Source: Stenopsyche tienmushanensis (lineage: Eukaryota > Arthropoda > Insecta > Trichoptera > Stenopsychidae). From it: a stretch of DNA of 64,000 nt. The DNA lies in NCBI GenBank assembly GCA_008973525.1, contig WACJ01000273.1, forward strand, positions 248,001 through 312,000, given 5' to 3'. The notes beneath the pieces were generated by a model. The model was not told where the DNA came from, ran no database searches, and saw nothing but the letters and a program-made list of their open reading frames with translations. Made by a program: the position numbers and the translations under genes. This document shows, piece by piece, positions 23,678-36,385 of the stretch; within the stretch, counting starts at the first letter, position 1, and every line of letters begins with the position of its first letter.

Positions 23678-23973
23678 AAAAACGTGATCTCATTGTGATA
23701 CTTTCACTGGACGTTGCGCAACGGAAGAGAAGTAACCAGAAATGTATATTTATTTGTGCAGAAACCAGTACACGCTTATATACACAGCCGTTCTTCTACT
23801 TCTTTCATATGGATAGAATGGACGTCGAGTCTCGCTCATCACAGCTGGACAGATTCACGACATCCACTTCTGTCAACAATGGAAAACCAGTCAATCTTCC
23901 GTCATTACGACCAAACTGTCCACCGATAAATAGACGACGTTCTGCCATAATTCATTCTTCTCTCGACGTAACA
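23669..23973 (-). repeat. LTR-like segment (305 bp)
   Basis: On the minus strand it starts TGTTACGTC (23973) and ends GCTAACA (23669). It has TATATAAGCG at about 23783-23774 and AATAAA at 23754-23749, the promoter and polyadenylation order of an LTR. No primer-binding site or target duplication was recognised. Confidence 0.4.
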
Positions 23974-24507
23974 GCATTCATTCATAAATATTTAATAACT
24001 TTGCAGAAAATAATGCGACAAAGAGGATTCGCATTCGCAGGATAATGTAATATTTGAATGGCAAAAGCAGAAAGAGTTCGGCGATATATCACGACCGTCG
24101 TGTTGACCCAAAAAAGGTCTGAATTTGAACACTTGCCATTTTACCACTCCAATTGAAACTTCTGAATGTTTTATGGTACGCGTACCACTCACATAATATA
24201 TTGAAATGTCTCGAAGCATTCTAAGTTTCGAGGCTACAGAGCACGATGAGATTTTTCCACCATGATATCATTCAGGGGATACGAAACTAAATTAGCATAA
24301 AAGCCAGAGGATGATCTTATGGTGATTCATCTGGCGAAAGATTGCTTAAAAAAGCAATTAGTGTTACAACATATGTACTCTAATTGGATAAGACGAACAG
24401 CTGATAAATCAAATTTACAACAGATGGAAGATTTTGTATAGCGATAAAATAATTTGACATCGACTGAGAAGATAAGATCAATAGTTCGATCACATTTACT
24501 AGTTTAA

Positions 24508-27118
24508 CCTGTTAAATGCCAACGACGCGCCGGTGCGTCAGACGTGTTCGTGCCCCGTACGCCAACGACGCGCCGGTGCGCAACTACGTTTCATCACAGA
24601 AAAACACATATTTTTTAACACTTAAATTTTACTATGCTAAGAACACATATTGATGAATCCAAAAATGCCTTCACATTTTTAAAAAACTCTGTATTTCCCT
24701 TTCATTTTTAAATGAATTTAACAGAGGCCATCAGGGCTGCCTACTGAATGATCTTTGCTACGTAACTGATTATATTGTGAGAAGTATGTACATATTTGGG
24801 AACGGGAGAGTGTCGTCACTTAATTTGCCTTATCTGTTTATATGACTGATAATATCACAATACCGGGGAATACCATTTATCTCCTAAAACATCAATCCTT
24901 CGTAAATTGTCTTCTGACAGGAATCGTTTTATACTCGTCTTTTTGCGATTTTTTATATAAAATTCTCATTTTTTTCCCGTGATTTATAAAAATTCTCATT
25001 TTTAAGTTTGTGCTGAAACTTTTTCATGATTTTGTCTTGAGACTATTTCGTGATTTTGTGCTGTGAATTGTTTCTTGATAATATTTTTTTGTCGTGTAAA
25101 ATATTATTCCATAAAAATAGAATTCAAAGCTTTTTCGGATGAAGGTGAATACTCTGATAATGAAAGTTTTAGTGAATTACCTTTTGGGGAGGACATATTT
25201 TCTTTAGATGGTGAGGATAATGTAACACTCTTTCAAGAACCCACAGGTGCAGGCGTTTTTATTTGGGAAGAGCGGGATTTTAGTCCTATAATCCATCCAT
25301 TTGATGACACTTCGTCAGGTATTGAAATAAATATCAGTGATGAAAATGAAAGCGAATTGGATTTTTTTAAAATATTTTGTGGACGACGAAATGGTAAACA
25401 TAATAGTTACAGAGACTAACCGTCAATATCATTATGTGACTTCCAAATTACCATTTTTGAGTACTCGCCTAAAATCATGGATTAATTCCAATAAGGATGA
25501 AATATATGTTTTTTGGGTCTGTGTTTGTTATTCCCATTAAATTCAAGAAATTCAATAGACCATCACTGGTCAACTGATCCATTATTATATTCACCAATAT
25601 ATTCAGAAACTATGCCTCGAAATAGATTTCAATAATTACTTCGCATGTTACATTGTTACAACAATGAAGAACATGTTTAGTTTAGTTTTAGAAGTTTGCA
25701 TAAAATAAATCCCATTTTAAACATTTTTAAAAAAAAATGCAAGTGCATATTATCTTTATAGGAAAATTTGCATCGACGAAAGTCTATTATTATTTAAAGG
25801 ACGCCTGATTTTTAAACAATATATACCGTCAAAAGTCAGTCGTTTTGGTATAAAATTATATGTTAGATATAATCATATATACAGGATCAACCACAGAATT
25901 TACTGATAATTCTGATATAGGAGTTGGAGCTAAAGTCGTAATGTCTCTCATTACCCCATATTTAGGCACCGGTCATACATTATATTTTGATAACTGGTTT
26001 GCGACACCAAAACTATTCCAGAAATTGCAAGAAAGCAAAACCAATGCAGTCGGAATTGTGAAGAGAAATCGTCTCGAAATGCCAGCATTCAAAAAAAATG
26101 AAGAAAGGGGATTCGTGTTCATTTCATATAAAAACTATTATGGCTCTAGCATGGAAAGACAAAAGGGACGTTACCATGTTGTCGACAATTCACACTCCTG
26201 AATTTGTAGAAACTGGAAAAACAAATTACAAAACCGGCGAGCCCGTACTAAAACCTACTGTAGCTATTGATTATAGTAAAAATATGGGAAGTGTAGATAG
26301 GAGCGACATGATGATAAGCTCCATAAAAAGCATCAGAAAAACCATGAGATGGTATAAGAAGCTCCTAATGCATATAATATTTAATGCAAATGCACTGTAT
26401 ATGCTGAAAACCGGAAAGCAGATGTCATTATCTAAATTTTCTTATTCAGTGATAGGTCAATTATTTGAAAAACATAAAATACTGATAGTTGCGAAAATAA
26501 CATCCACGAGTCTACCATCACGGTTAGGAGTCAATACTCATTTTATTGGTACTAAACCCTTTTCGATTGGAACAAAACCTGGAACTTCATCAACGTATTT
26601 GAGAAAAATAATTGTTTTTATTGTTTGTTCTTCTTCAAAAAAAAAGAACGGATAAAAAATATATGTGTATACAGTGTAATGTGCCACTGTGTAAAGAACC
26701 ATGTTTTAAAATTTATCACACACAATTGAATTTTTAAAACAATATAAATAAAGTGTATTGGTTCAAAAAATATTTTTCAAATGATCTAAAAATATATCAA
26801 AAATAATAATATTTGTTTATATAAATTGAGACAACCCTAAATAACAATTAATTTGAATGGCGTGTATATAATATAGCAGAAAATTAAATAAAAAAATATA
26901 ATCATTATGAGTTGTGGCAACCCTAATCAAGAATCACTCAAAAGACGTAAATGATCCCGTAGGATGGCATGTGGTATACATATATATGCTAGGACACATA
27001 AGTCACCTTTTGGCAATAAAATATGCAAGTCAAACTCATTTTTATGCAATTTCTAATATCTCTAAATTCGCTGGCGTGGAGCGCACGGCTCGCTCATTAC
27101 GCTATGGCAGTTAAAAGG
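24508..27118 (+). mobile_element. piggyBac-type transposon, 2.6 kb, both ends present
   Basis: Flanked by TTAA (24504-24507 and 27119-27122), the piggyBac target duplication. The inverted ends are CCTGTTAAATGCCA (24508) and, reversed, CCTTTTAACTGCCA at 27118. Just inside the left end the 20-mer GCCAACGACGCGCCGGTGCG occurs twice (24518-24537, 24561-24580). The length is normal for the family. The transposase inside is broken. Confidence 0.9.
25100..26736 (+). pseudogene. piggyBac transposase, frameshifted
   Basis: The N-terminal acidic region (SDEGEYSDNESFSE) is at 25135-25390. The DDE-type core includes YFDNWFATPKLF at 25984-26020, holding a conserved Asp of the piggyBac catalytic set. MGSVDRSDMM with an RWYKKLLMHIIFNANALYML run follows at 26284-26410. 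A C-terminal Cys-rich finger (CIQCNVPLCKEPC) lies near 26664-26705. The frame changes at about 25390, 26100-26160 and 26640, and a middle portion between about 25540 and 25860 is missing or unreadable. It is inactive as it stands. Confidence 0.9.
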
Positions 27119-27384
27119 TTAAAAAGAAAGCCGCCAGCCCCTAAGTTTTTAGTAAATTGACGCGGCCATGATAGTGTTAATTCTAACCCGTTTGAGACAT
27201 CGATTTTTGGAAATTCTTATCATAAATGCAACGCAAAAAAATGACAAACCACAATAAGAAGATTTGATAATACGTTAAATAAAATAAACTTGAATTTAAA
27301 CCGATTTCATTTCGTTTTTACGACTATGTTTAACGTCTTTATATCGTCACGCCAACACAAAAGTATTGAATTTTTTAGAGCCTT

Positions 27385-27450
27385 TGAAAGAACCCTTGCT
27401 CACTAATCATTAGTCTCACGGACTACAGACTCAGAACGCATTCGACATGT
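27385..27450. repeat. Short repeat, family W (copy 2)
   Basis: AACCCTTGCTCACTAATCAT followed by TAGTCTCACGGACTACAGAC, related to 16515-16617 and 59692-59797. Confidence 0.6.
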
Positions 27451-28250
27451 GTCAGTATACTTCAAATTCAGGAAATCAGTCTAAACCTGGATCGAAATGA
27501 TCTGTTAAATCTGTTAAATTATTGAGTTAAAATTGAATGGAATTTCATTTAGCATTCATTAAAATAACCTTATTATGTGAAAAATTCATTATTTTCTATC
27601 CGCCGGGGAACCAAATTAACTTTATCAATAGCATTAATACTAATCGAGGTCGAATTTATCTATTTTTGTCCAACGAGGATGTAACAAAATTATTTTTGGA
27701 CCGAAAGAAAAGATTTTAGAACACCAGATTAAGCAAAGACGCGAGAAACGTTTATTAGAGAGCGTATTTAGAGCAAAATAATTTTGATTTTCGCTGCTAT
27801 GCTACGTTTTGTCCCGAATAAACAGCTGCCTATATTAAGCGGAATCTATTGTATTAACGCAATTTTTTACGATATCAGCAAATACAGTGATCCGAATACA
27901 TCACAGGAAATGAAAATTGGGAAGCATCCGTATACGGAAGTAGCCGTAAACTTTGGTCATCCGAAAAAGTGATAAAACAAATCCTCCCTAGCTGGAACGC
28001 TTCCAAAATGCGCGCAGGGAATTTCTATATAAATCAAATAAATTGAAAATTACTTTGCAAGCTAGTTTTTAAAATGGTCCACATTAATCAAATTATTATT
28101 AAATGATCAAATACGGGGGTAGATATTATTTAGCGAGCGTTTTGCAAATAAATTACCTGATCAAAAAGTTTTGCACCAATCAATTTGAATAATGTGGAAG
28201 CAGAACGTTAGATGATATGGCTTATGTTTAATATTTTCAAACTGATGATA
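27451..28250. other. No gene recognised
   Basis: Two short plus-strand frames (27537-27719, 27784-27972) have protein-like stretches but no motif. They are in different frames with stops between, so if ever a gene it is dead. Confidence 0.35.
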
Positions 28251-28254
28251 TAGC

Positions 28255-28425
28255 CGAGCGGGTGTGATGAAAGTGGATGAACATCGGATAGAAAGTCTCT
28301 CTTCTTAGATAACCACTTTATTAATCGCGAGATAGAGATCTTGCTGCGTGAAGGACGTCCTCCCGCAGCCAAGGCTATCCGACGACTCCTCGTGGCTCCC
28401 ACCTATGGTGCACGCGCATGAAGCA
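28255..28425 (-). repeat. LTR-like dispersed repeat (copy D)
   Basis: Carries GGACGTCCTCCCGCAGCC, AAGGCTATCCGACGACTCCT and TTTATTAATCGCGAGA. Same family as copies A-F. Confidence 0.5.
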
Positions 28426-29989
28426 ATCGGTCTTATTCCTTCAGATTCAATGTGTGAGATATATTTTCGAGATGGAATTCGAAAATTGCCTAAGAAGTGG
28501 GGGAAAAGGAGTAACTAGCGATGGACAATACTTTTGATTAATTTGTTTATTCATTTTGCTCTGTAATAAATGCATTTTTAACACACAAAAACAGACCGAA
28601 ATAATTTGTAGTCCCAATCTAAGTACAAACTAATAATTATTCCAAAGGAAACAATTTTAAAAAAAATAGGTTTTAGATCGCAACAGAAAAATGTTAAGAA
28701 ACCCTATATTTTATGTATATGCCCATTTTTATATCTATTTATACTTCTTGTTTAAAAAATGTATATTTACAAATGATTCTGTTTTATGTCATATTTTATG
28801 AGGGATTTATAGTTTTTTTTTATCAAGTCGAAGAGATGCACAACAAAAGTCGACCCTACGAGAGCTCGAAAAAACAGGTTGCGTTAAAATAAGCATATGC
28901 AGAAGAGCACAGTGCAAAAATGCAGCGTAACTGTCAAACTGATGAATAAACGAATTGTTCAAATATTTGCTTGTGCACGATGCGAATTCCCAGAAACGCC
29001 GTGTGTGGTTAATAAAATGATACATAAAGATTATCAAGTGTGTTCCAGACTGAATATCTAGGCTTCGTGCCTATCATGAGTGACTTGAATGGCGTACTTG
29101 AATTAAATCATGTCGAGTGATATCCAATATGACCTATTGAGTCATGACCTATTCATAGCGGTGTGCGTTATGCGTTTTGACTGTAGACCTGTTTCTGACC
29201 TAAACGTGGACAGACGATGAAGTAAGCCATCAGATATCATCATCGCCAAACAACAAAGGACCTGCTGCTCGATGAATATTTTCATTAAAAAAACTTTGGA
29301 CCCAATTTCGGCATCTTTAGCAGAACCGATCACACATTACTCCTAGGCAGTGGATGCTAAATGACATCAGCTTTGGTTGTGCTATGGAGCGCGTTAAAAA
29401 AAAAAAGTAAACCCATGTTTACCTTCGAAAATATTGATAAGGTTGTACACACAATAAATGACTAAGCCAAATGCATACTTCGAAGGTGTCCGTTAACAAG
29501 GCCATCATTCAGCACTTAGCACCATTGCTGCTATGCATCCACAAAGGAAAGGTACTCAATAATGCAATCGTTACACTGTCGAAATGAACACGTTAAAAAA
29601 CCGACTTACGACGACGGCTTCACAACTGTAAATAAAAAGAGGCATTTATTCAACTTTTTGTGGACAACGATAATAACTAACGATGACGCATCTCGCTGAA
29701 ATTCGGCACAGCAGTCTAACCAAAATCGACCGAACGGTTCAAAAAGTTATCATATAACATAAAATAGTGCGCTATCCAAGTTAACTGGAGTGTAAAATAA
29801 GTTATTAATAAATATTAGTAAGGCGACGTGGAAGGTCGCCTGTGGTTAACAGACCAAGATGAGAATAACACTACATTGAGCCTGAGAGAAACTGCACACC
29901 GCGAAAAATTAAGACAACGCGACAAGAATCCTTTACATCGAATTGTATGCTATTGCAAAAATATAAGATGATCCAAATTGTAACACCGT
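28426..29989. other. No gene recognised
   Basis: AT-rich sequence with short frames on the minus strand that show no motif. Probably old repeat debris. Confidence 0.4.
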
Positions 29990-30465
29990 CTTGCTGGAAA
30001 TGCACATCAGCACTAGGGAATCCAAACCCGATTTCCCGACAAATTATTTATTTCCGTCGCTGCAGATGAATACTTATGTACATTGATACTTTGATGTGAT
30101 TCGTAATTATATTACGGAGGAATACAAAAATTCTGAAGCCCGTATCTATTATATTTCATATCGATAATCCCATTATTAGAGTCGATGTGTAGTAAATACA
30201 TCACCGGTAGCGAAAGGTTAATATCACAATTTGAAAAGCATAAATTCACTCTATATATTTATACATAGATTAGACAGTCACTGCCCCTAAGCGTCGCCTA
30301 AGCTCGCTTATCAGTAGTTACGCCACTGTTTCCAAGCGTCCAGATTTCGACGGGAATGTCTCGATTTAATAGCCTTTATCGTGTTGGTGAGCTGTACGCT
30401 TACTAAACCTGGGATTCATGATTACATAAAACCGTACAGGATCCCGGGATTGGATTCCCTAATCA
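29990..30465 (-). mobile_element. hAT-type element remnant (copy 3), non-coding part
   Basis: Shares ATTTATTTCCGTCGCTGCAG (30048) and ACGCCACTGTTTCCAAGCGT (30322) with copies 1, 2 and 4. It ends near GGATCCCGGGATTGGATT (30438), the palindromic terminus seen at 15599 and 43851. It lacks the coding motif. Confidence 0.7.
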
Positions 30466-31825
30466 GTACGGTCAATCAAATTGCAACTTCAGAATATTTT
30501 AACAAAACCATCGCAAAAGCTTATAAAAATGAACTTAACGTCTCGCAAAATAAATTCCGCACACAAACGTCCATACTGTTTCAGATTCAATAATTTTAAT
30601 GGGATTACCAATATAAAACTGAAGATTGACTGCTTGGATGTTTAATTTGAATAAACCATTTATGGCGAGCCTAAATCTGTGATGTTTTTCGTTTTTCTTC
30701 AAATTTGACATAGTTTACATATTACATAGCCCAAATGAAAATGTCTTTTTTTTAAATAAAAATGTTTCATTCAAATAAAAAAGTATTTATTCGTTTCATA
30801 GATACAATCTATTCTCCTTCAGTAGCTACAACCTTTTCCTATCTATATAATAATTTAATTTAAAATTGCAATGAAAAAAATTGAATTTGAAATTAAAAAT
30901 ATAGAATTTGTTTTGTAAAATATTTAACTTTGATTTTTAAAAATATTTTTAGTTTATAAGAAGATGTTTTGATCTTCGTTGATATTTATTTAGGTTATGT
31001 TTTAGTTAGCTGATCTCATGAGTTTTTTTTTTGTTATTTAGAAGATATGAGAAGCATTATTGTTTATTTTTTTGTTTGTGTTTTCAAATATACACTAACC
31101 AAAAAGTGATAAAAATTTAAGTTAGTAACTAATTTATGTAAAGTTTGTTCTTTTTTGAAGATCCTAAAATCAAACTAAGATAGTTTAGTAAGAAATGCTT
31201 TTTTTTTATTTCACCCCCATCCATATTTATGCAAATAATACAAAAATATGCTTGTACCGACTGATTTTCTGGCGTGGGTCAAATAAGACCCACGAAGCTT
31301 GTAGTGTGGCCAAAAGTTGCAAAACGAAATAATGAAAACCATATGGATGAATTCAGTCTCAAGTCTCGAGAATAAATTGAAAATATCCCACAAAATCGAA
31401 TGATTCAATTAGATGACCACTTGTCGACGGTCAAGGAGCAACTCAAGAGATTCGCCAAATGGGTTTTACGGTATAACGATTTCCATTAAGGCATAATCGA
31501 AAGAAGTGCCATAAAAGCAAACATCGGAAATTATTTTGATGGATTGTTTAACAAAAACATGAAGATCACAAACAAACGCTAGATGTTAAACACATCATCG
31601 ACATGTTTTGCATTTGTAAAAGCTACCCAATAAATCAATAGCATTGTTAATAGGAAAAATTACGTTACAGCTTAGAATTATTGGGGAACCCCGATTTGTA
31701 TTTCTTGAACTGAATAGTCTTTGTTGCATAAATCAATTACTTGAATCTTTTTTAAACAAAAAAATAAGACGTATGGGGTCTTTCAATAAGGACGTTTGAA
31801 ATTTGTTGTCAATTGTTCAGTAGTA
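30466..31825. other. No gene recognised
   Basis: Very AT-rich with T and A runs. A 30-base piece at 30539 (TCTCGCAAAATAAATTCCGC) matches the Helitron-like unit at 22970. Nothing else seen. Confidence 0.4.
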
Positions 31826-31915
31826 CAGTCAACCCTTCTATAGGTTTTTTTTTCCTATAGCGTTTGTGGCGGTCTTTTCGTATAGCGGTCCCTTCTATAG
31901 TTTTTGTCAACTGCC
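31826..31915 (+). repeat. pogo/Tigger-type terminal region
   Basis: CAGTCAACCCTTCTATAG starts at 31826, with further CTATAGCGTTT and GTATAGCGGTCCC units following. This is the sub-terminal pattern of Tigger-like elements. The other end was not found. Confidence 0.5.
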
Positions 31916-33094
31916 ACCGATTTAGCGCCTTTAGACTTTTACCTTTGAGGCTATTTTAAATCGCATGATGATGATTGACGTCCTCAAAGTCAACATAACG
32001 AACGCCATCCGAATACGTATTATCAAGCAAAGCCGCGGCGGGCATTTGAACGACGCTATATAACCTGGGCGTGATTAACAATAGCTTAAGTTTTCTTCGC
32101 TTTGATTTGTGGTAATTATTTAACACTCAAATGCTTTACGAGCAACGAATATTACAATGACTATTGTCTTTCTGGCCTACATTGATTAGAATAGCCACAA
32201 AAAATGGATTTGAACTCCACTCAACATTACAATTGTATTATTACATATTGCATTCGATTAAAATAATGATGTCTTATTTCAACGATTTTAGGTCGTAATC
32301 CTACAAATTGTTTGATTAAGTAAGATTGGACATCGACAAAGTCCAACATAAAAAACCATTAACATATTGATTATATAAATAATACTAACGTCACCGACGA
32401 AGATTTCTTGCGGCAACAAAATGTGACATACAAACAGAAGATGTCATCATCAAATAGGGATGCATCACCACCCATTTTATAGTCGCAGCATTATTTAAAG
32501 TGGAGCTTCAAACGAAGGAACGAAAACCGTAACCGAACCGACATAAATGTCAGGAACGTAACCAAAACCGAAACAAAAAAATAGCGGCCCTAATGAATAT
32601 CACCAGAATAAAAACTGACTGTTCAGCTATTTTAACATGTATGCATTAACACTATGGATAATGAACATTTGAATTAAAGCCGTGCGATGATGTCATTATG
32701 ATGTCTTGCGTCACCTTTTGAATAGTAATAAACGCATTTGTCAGTCGCCAAAAGGTGTGAATAAGTCATGGTCGATGAATACGGTGCTTCAGATCTACTT
32801 AAACGCCAAATTTCAACAAATTAATGATCACTAAATACACGGAGAGATTCATTCACGATGCATAAAAATGTGGGGTCATTTTGCACCTATCCAAAAAGAA
32901 GGAATTGAATTGAAGTTTCTATTGAATGCTAAAAAATAGGGCAAAGCAACAGGCAATGTCGACGTACATTGACTCCATCGTCACCCCAATATTCAAGAAA
33001 CCTTGAATTGGACATGAAGATTCGGAATTTTAGTTATTCAAAGAAGAAGAGAGATTAAGAATTATTGAGCATTTTCTATAAAATCGATACAGAA
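31916..33094. other. No gene recognised
   Basis: AT-rich spacer without recognisable coding or repeat structure. Confidence 0.45.
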
Positions 33095-33961
33095 GACTGT
33101 TGTTTATGTCAGGGGACTGCGTATTTAAATTTAAAAAATACTGGTTTAGTAGCAAAAGTACTTGAAGTCTTATATTATGGAACCAGTAGTCTCATTATAA
33201 TAAAAGAAAATTAGTTATCAAATCAAATTTGTAGAATATTTTATTCCCGTTTAAAAGCATATTTGGATTGGGGAGTTTCTTTATCAGCTGGGATATTGTA
33301 ACATCTGCTGCATTGTCTTGATCGAATCTAAATGTTTGGATTTTATTAACGTATCGATCTGATGTATTAATTAAGGAAACCAGATTAGGCAAAGAAATAT
33401 TATATTCTTTGGAGTAAAAGAAGAACAGATGAACTATTATGCATTAAAATTTTACAAATAATAAAAAAATGAACTAAATGTTGATTGATCTATTGAAAAA
33501 TAAAAAAATATATATTAAATCCAAAACTATATATCTTAAAGAAGACTTCCCATCTCAAATTTTGGACCAAAGGTGAATACTAATGAAACAACCGAAAAAA
33601 AAGAAAAATGCCTTCCTAAGGTACGATAAATTAATAGTAGAATGATGGAGGAAAAAAGGGCAGCAGAAATAAAAGAAGAGAACCACGACAAGCCCAGAAG
33701 AAAAACAAGACTTAATCCACTAACATGCTTAATAAGATATATTTAATAACTACTAAAAAAGGAAATAAGAATAAATTATATTTTTTTAAAAGTTACATAT
33801 TCACATGTATCAACTCTTGCAAGGGATAAATAAAGCTAATCACAATCAATCTTATTCATTACGCTCACATATTCCATATTTTGTCTGTTATGATGCAGAA
33901 GACTGTTGCCAAGGGACTGATTACTTGGATTTTATTGTAATATAGCCCAAAACATCATTAA

Positions 33962-35575
33962 GGGGTTACATGGGTTTCGCAGTTTGAAAAAATCGATTTT
34001 TTTTTTATTATCTTATTAATTTCTACAACATCTTGAGAATATTATCCTAAATTTTTAAGTCGATCCGAATAAAAGTTTCTGAGATACAACCCAGGGAAGG
34101 TGCGTGCTCAAAGTCAGTCAAACATACTCTGGTATTCTCAAAGCCCAACCTTACGGTGAAGATCTTCTTATCAACAAAAAAGAATACGTTGGACATGTGT
34201 AGAAGATGATGAGTACCCATTTACGTGATTTAGTCAACAAAATAGCTGAGGAAAAAATAGTCAACGGTAAAAAAACTAGAAAAAAAAACTCTTTCTGGCA
34301 AAGGTAAACTTACTGGTAAATTAATTGACAAATTAACTGTTTATCATGGTTTGGCAATAAGAAGAATTTTGTGAGTCAGCGGAAAAATGAAAGACGCTAT
34401 ATGGGCTACATATTATCACTATAGCTCTACAGACAAAAATCCTCAGCACGGAAATTGCCCGAAAGGTCCAGACTCCTGGTGCGCTTGGCAGCGAGCATCG
34501 GCTACGAACACTCTTTAATCATTCAAACATGATTATACTCCATTACCAAATTATGTTTTGACTGAAATGAAACCTATCTATGAAGATCTCAGTAAAAATG
34601 AGCTTCTGGAGCGGTGTGTTGGTGGTTTCACACAAAATAATAATGAAAGCTTGAACCAAAATACTATATCTGGAAGGTTACTCCAAAAATACTTCCTGCT
34701 GGTTCAAAGATCGTTAATATTGCTGCATTAGTCGCTGCTTGCACTTTTAATGAAAGAACATTAGCTTCATTATTATTTATGCAAGTTATGGATTAAAAAC
34801 TTGGTTGAAATTCCCACGAATATGTCCGAAATTCAGATGAAAACCGTATGTGCGCAGCCGAAAAAAAATCAGCGAGCAAGACTCGCGAAGCTAGGATTCA
34901 TCATAGACAAGAGCAAAAGGATGCCCTGGACATTGCAGTTACTGCAGGTTCTTTACTTTATGGCCCAGGAATCGACGATTCAATGTAAGTTACAAAAAAA
35001 AAAAAAAAAACCAGTTTTATTGTTACTCAAAACTTTAAACGCGTTTTTCTCGAAACTGTGTTTTCAAAGTTGTTTGTCAAAATTTCTCAAAAACTACTAA
35101 ACCGATCTTGATGAAATTTTACACCAACCTTCAAGATATAATTCACAAGAACTTGGACGAAGGACTCTTTTTTTTTTCAATCACAACTATTAAAAAAAAT
35201 ATATATACTGAGCAAATTTCACCAAAATTTGCATTTTTTTGTAAAAAGGTCTACCAAAAATCCAAATTTTTTTTTTGTTTTTTTTCCTTCGTCCAGATTT
35301 TAGTTTATAGTCTTAACTAAAAATAAGGATATATTTTTTTAATTTAAAATGATCCTGTCATGAGTTCTACTGTCAAAACGCTTTTTGGAGGGTCACGGGA
35401 AATGACGTCACAATGGCGGAGTTTTGAATATTTTCTTTTGAAAATTTCAAAAATTCTTTTTCAAATGTAAATCTTTATGAATATAAAAAGTTTGAATAAA
35501 ATATTTCAATTTTTACATTAAAAAAAAATTGTTGAAAATAGACCTTTTTTTCGCCGAGTAAACCCATGTAACCCC
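33962..35575 (+). mobile_element. Kolobok-type DNA transposon with both TIRs
   Basis: Perfect 16-bp inverted ends GGGGTTACATGGGTTT (33962-33977) and AAACCCATGTAACCCC (35560-35575), directly flanked by TTAA on both sides (33958-33961, 35576-35579). TTAA duplication and G-rich ends suit the Kolobok superfamily. The coding part matches, from memory, the Mutator-like transposase domain proteins that such insect elements encode. Confidence 0.8.
34120..34985 (+). pseudogene. Kolobok (Mutator-like domain) transposase, broken
   Basis: Recognisable blocks appear across frames: STHLRDLVNKIAEEK (34210), GKGKLTGKLIDKLTVYHGLA (34302), MKDAIWATYYHYSSTDKNPQ (34387) with HGNCPKGPDSWCAWQ after it, VLTEMKPIYEDLSKNELLER (34557) with CVGGFTQNNNESLNQ, and PAGSKIVNIAALVAACTFNE (34696). 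The HGNCP..DSWC and CVGGFTQNNNES blocks are characteristic. Stops and frame changes near 34300, 34375, 34517, 34665 and 34795 make it inactive. Confidence 0.8.
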
Positions 35576-35650
35576 TTAAGTTGTGTTATTTTGCTGTATA
35601 CAAGCAATATTTATTTACAGTAACAAAGTAATTTTTTTAATATATAAATA

Positions 35651-36149
35651 CACTCAAAACTTTTTTAGTGCGATTTTTTTTGTGCGATTTCGAAGTTATG
35701 CGATTTTTTTAAGCAATTTTTTTTATTTCAAAAAGAGTACGTATTGAGATATTTTGGATAAAATATGAACTAAATCATCAACACTAACCGAAATTTGGAA
35801 AAAAATTATAATTTGGAACTGAGAAAATCATATTGCATCTGCTAACTTACTTTAAATTGGATACGACTCTTTTCTATATAACCCTCTATTATTTCTACCA
35901 GATTTATGTCAACATTTTTTTTAACTATTAAAAAAAAATAAAGCCAAAAAATGACTAGATCGAATTTTTTTAAGCAGTCGCCATATTGTGATTTTTTATG
36001 CGATTTTGGATATATTTTATATAGCTTTTTCAAAGTTATGCGGGTTTTAAAATCCATGGACCGCATCTTCACTTTTTCTATGTAAGTCATAGCTTTTTTT
36101 TGTGCGATTTTCCGCGGAACGCATCTACCGCACAAAAAAGGTTTAAGTG
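35651..36149. mobile_element. MITE, family Z, 499 bp, TA flanked
   Basis: Ends CACTCAAAAC..TTTTTTAGTGCG (35651) and, reversed, CACTTAAACC.TTTTTTGTGCG (36149), with TA on both sides. The inside repeats GTGCGATTT/ATGCGATTTT many times. There is no coding capacity. TA duplication and CACT ends suggest a Tc1/mariner-class derivative. Confidence 0.65.
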
Positions 36150-36385
36150 TATATGAACTAAAAAACAATTATTATCCGAGGATTAACAGCTGGAATATTG
36201 TAAGCTGTAGACTACGTGGCGTGTAATTTAAAATATAGACAGGTGGCCTGTTCAATAATCAAATAATTTTATTCCTAAAGTTTTTTTAACTATCTTAATT
36301 TAAAGCATTATACAGGCGTTTTTGAACTGAGACAACGAGTGGTCCAGTTTATTAAGAAACATTCATTAAAACTAATGGTGATTAT

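Larger units (their letters stand above)
33095..36385 (-). mobile_element. Family Y element, copy 3, interrupted by Kolobok and MITE Z
   Basis: Landmarks of Y occur in reverse: CAGGGGACTGCGTATTTAAA (33110), GGTTTAGTAGCAAAAG (33144), GTCCAGTTTATTAAGAAAC (36341). Y sequence breaks at TTAA 33958 and resumes at 35580 (GTTGTGTTATTTTGCTGTA), which joins to the same order as copy 4 at 57.5 kb. Confidence 0.6.
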
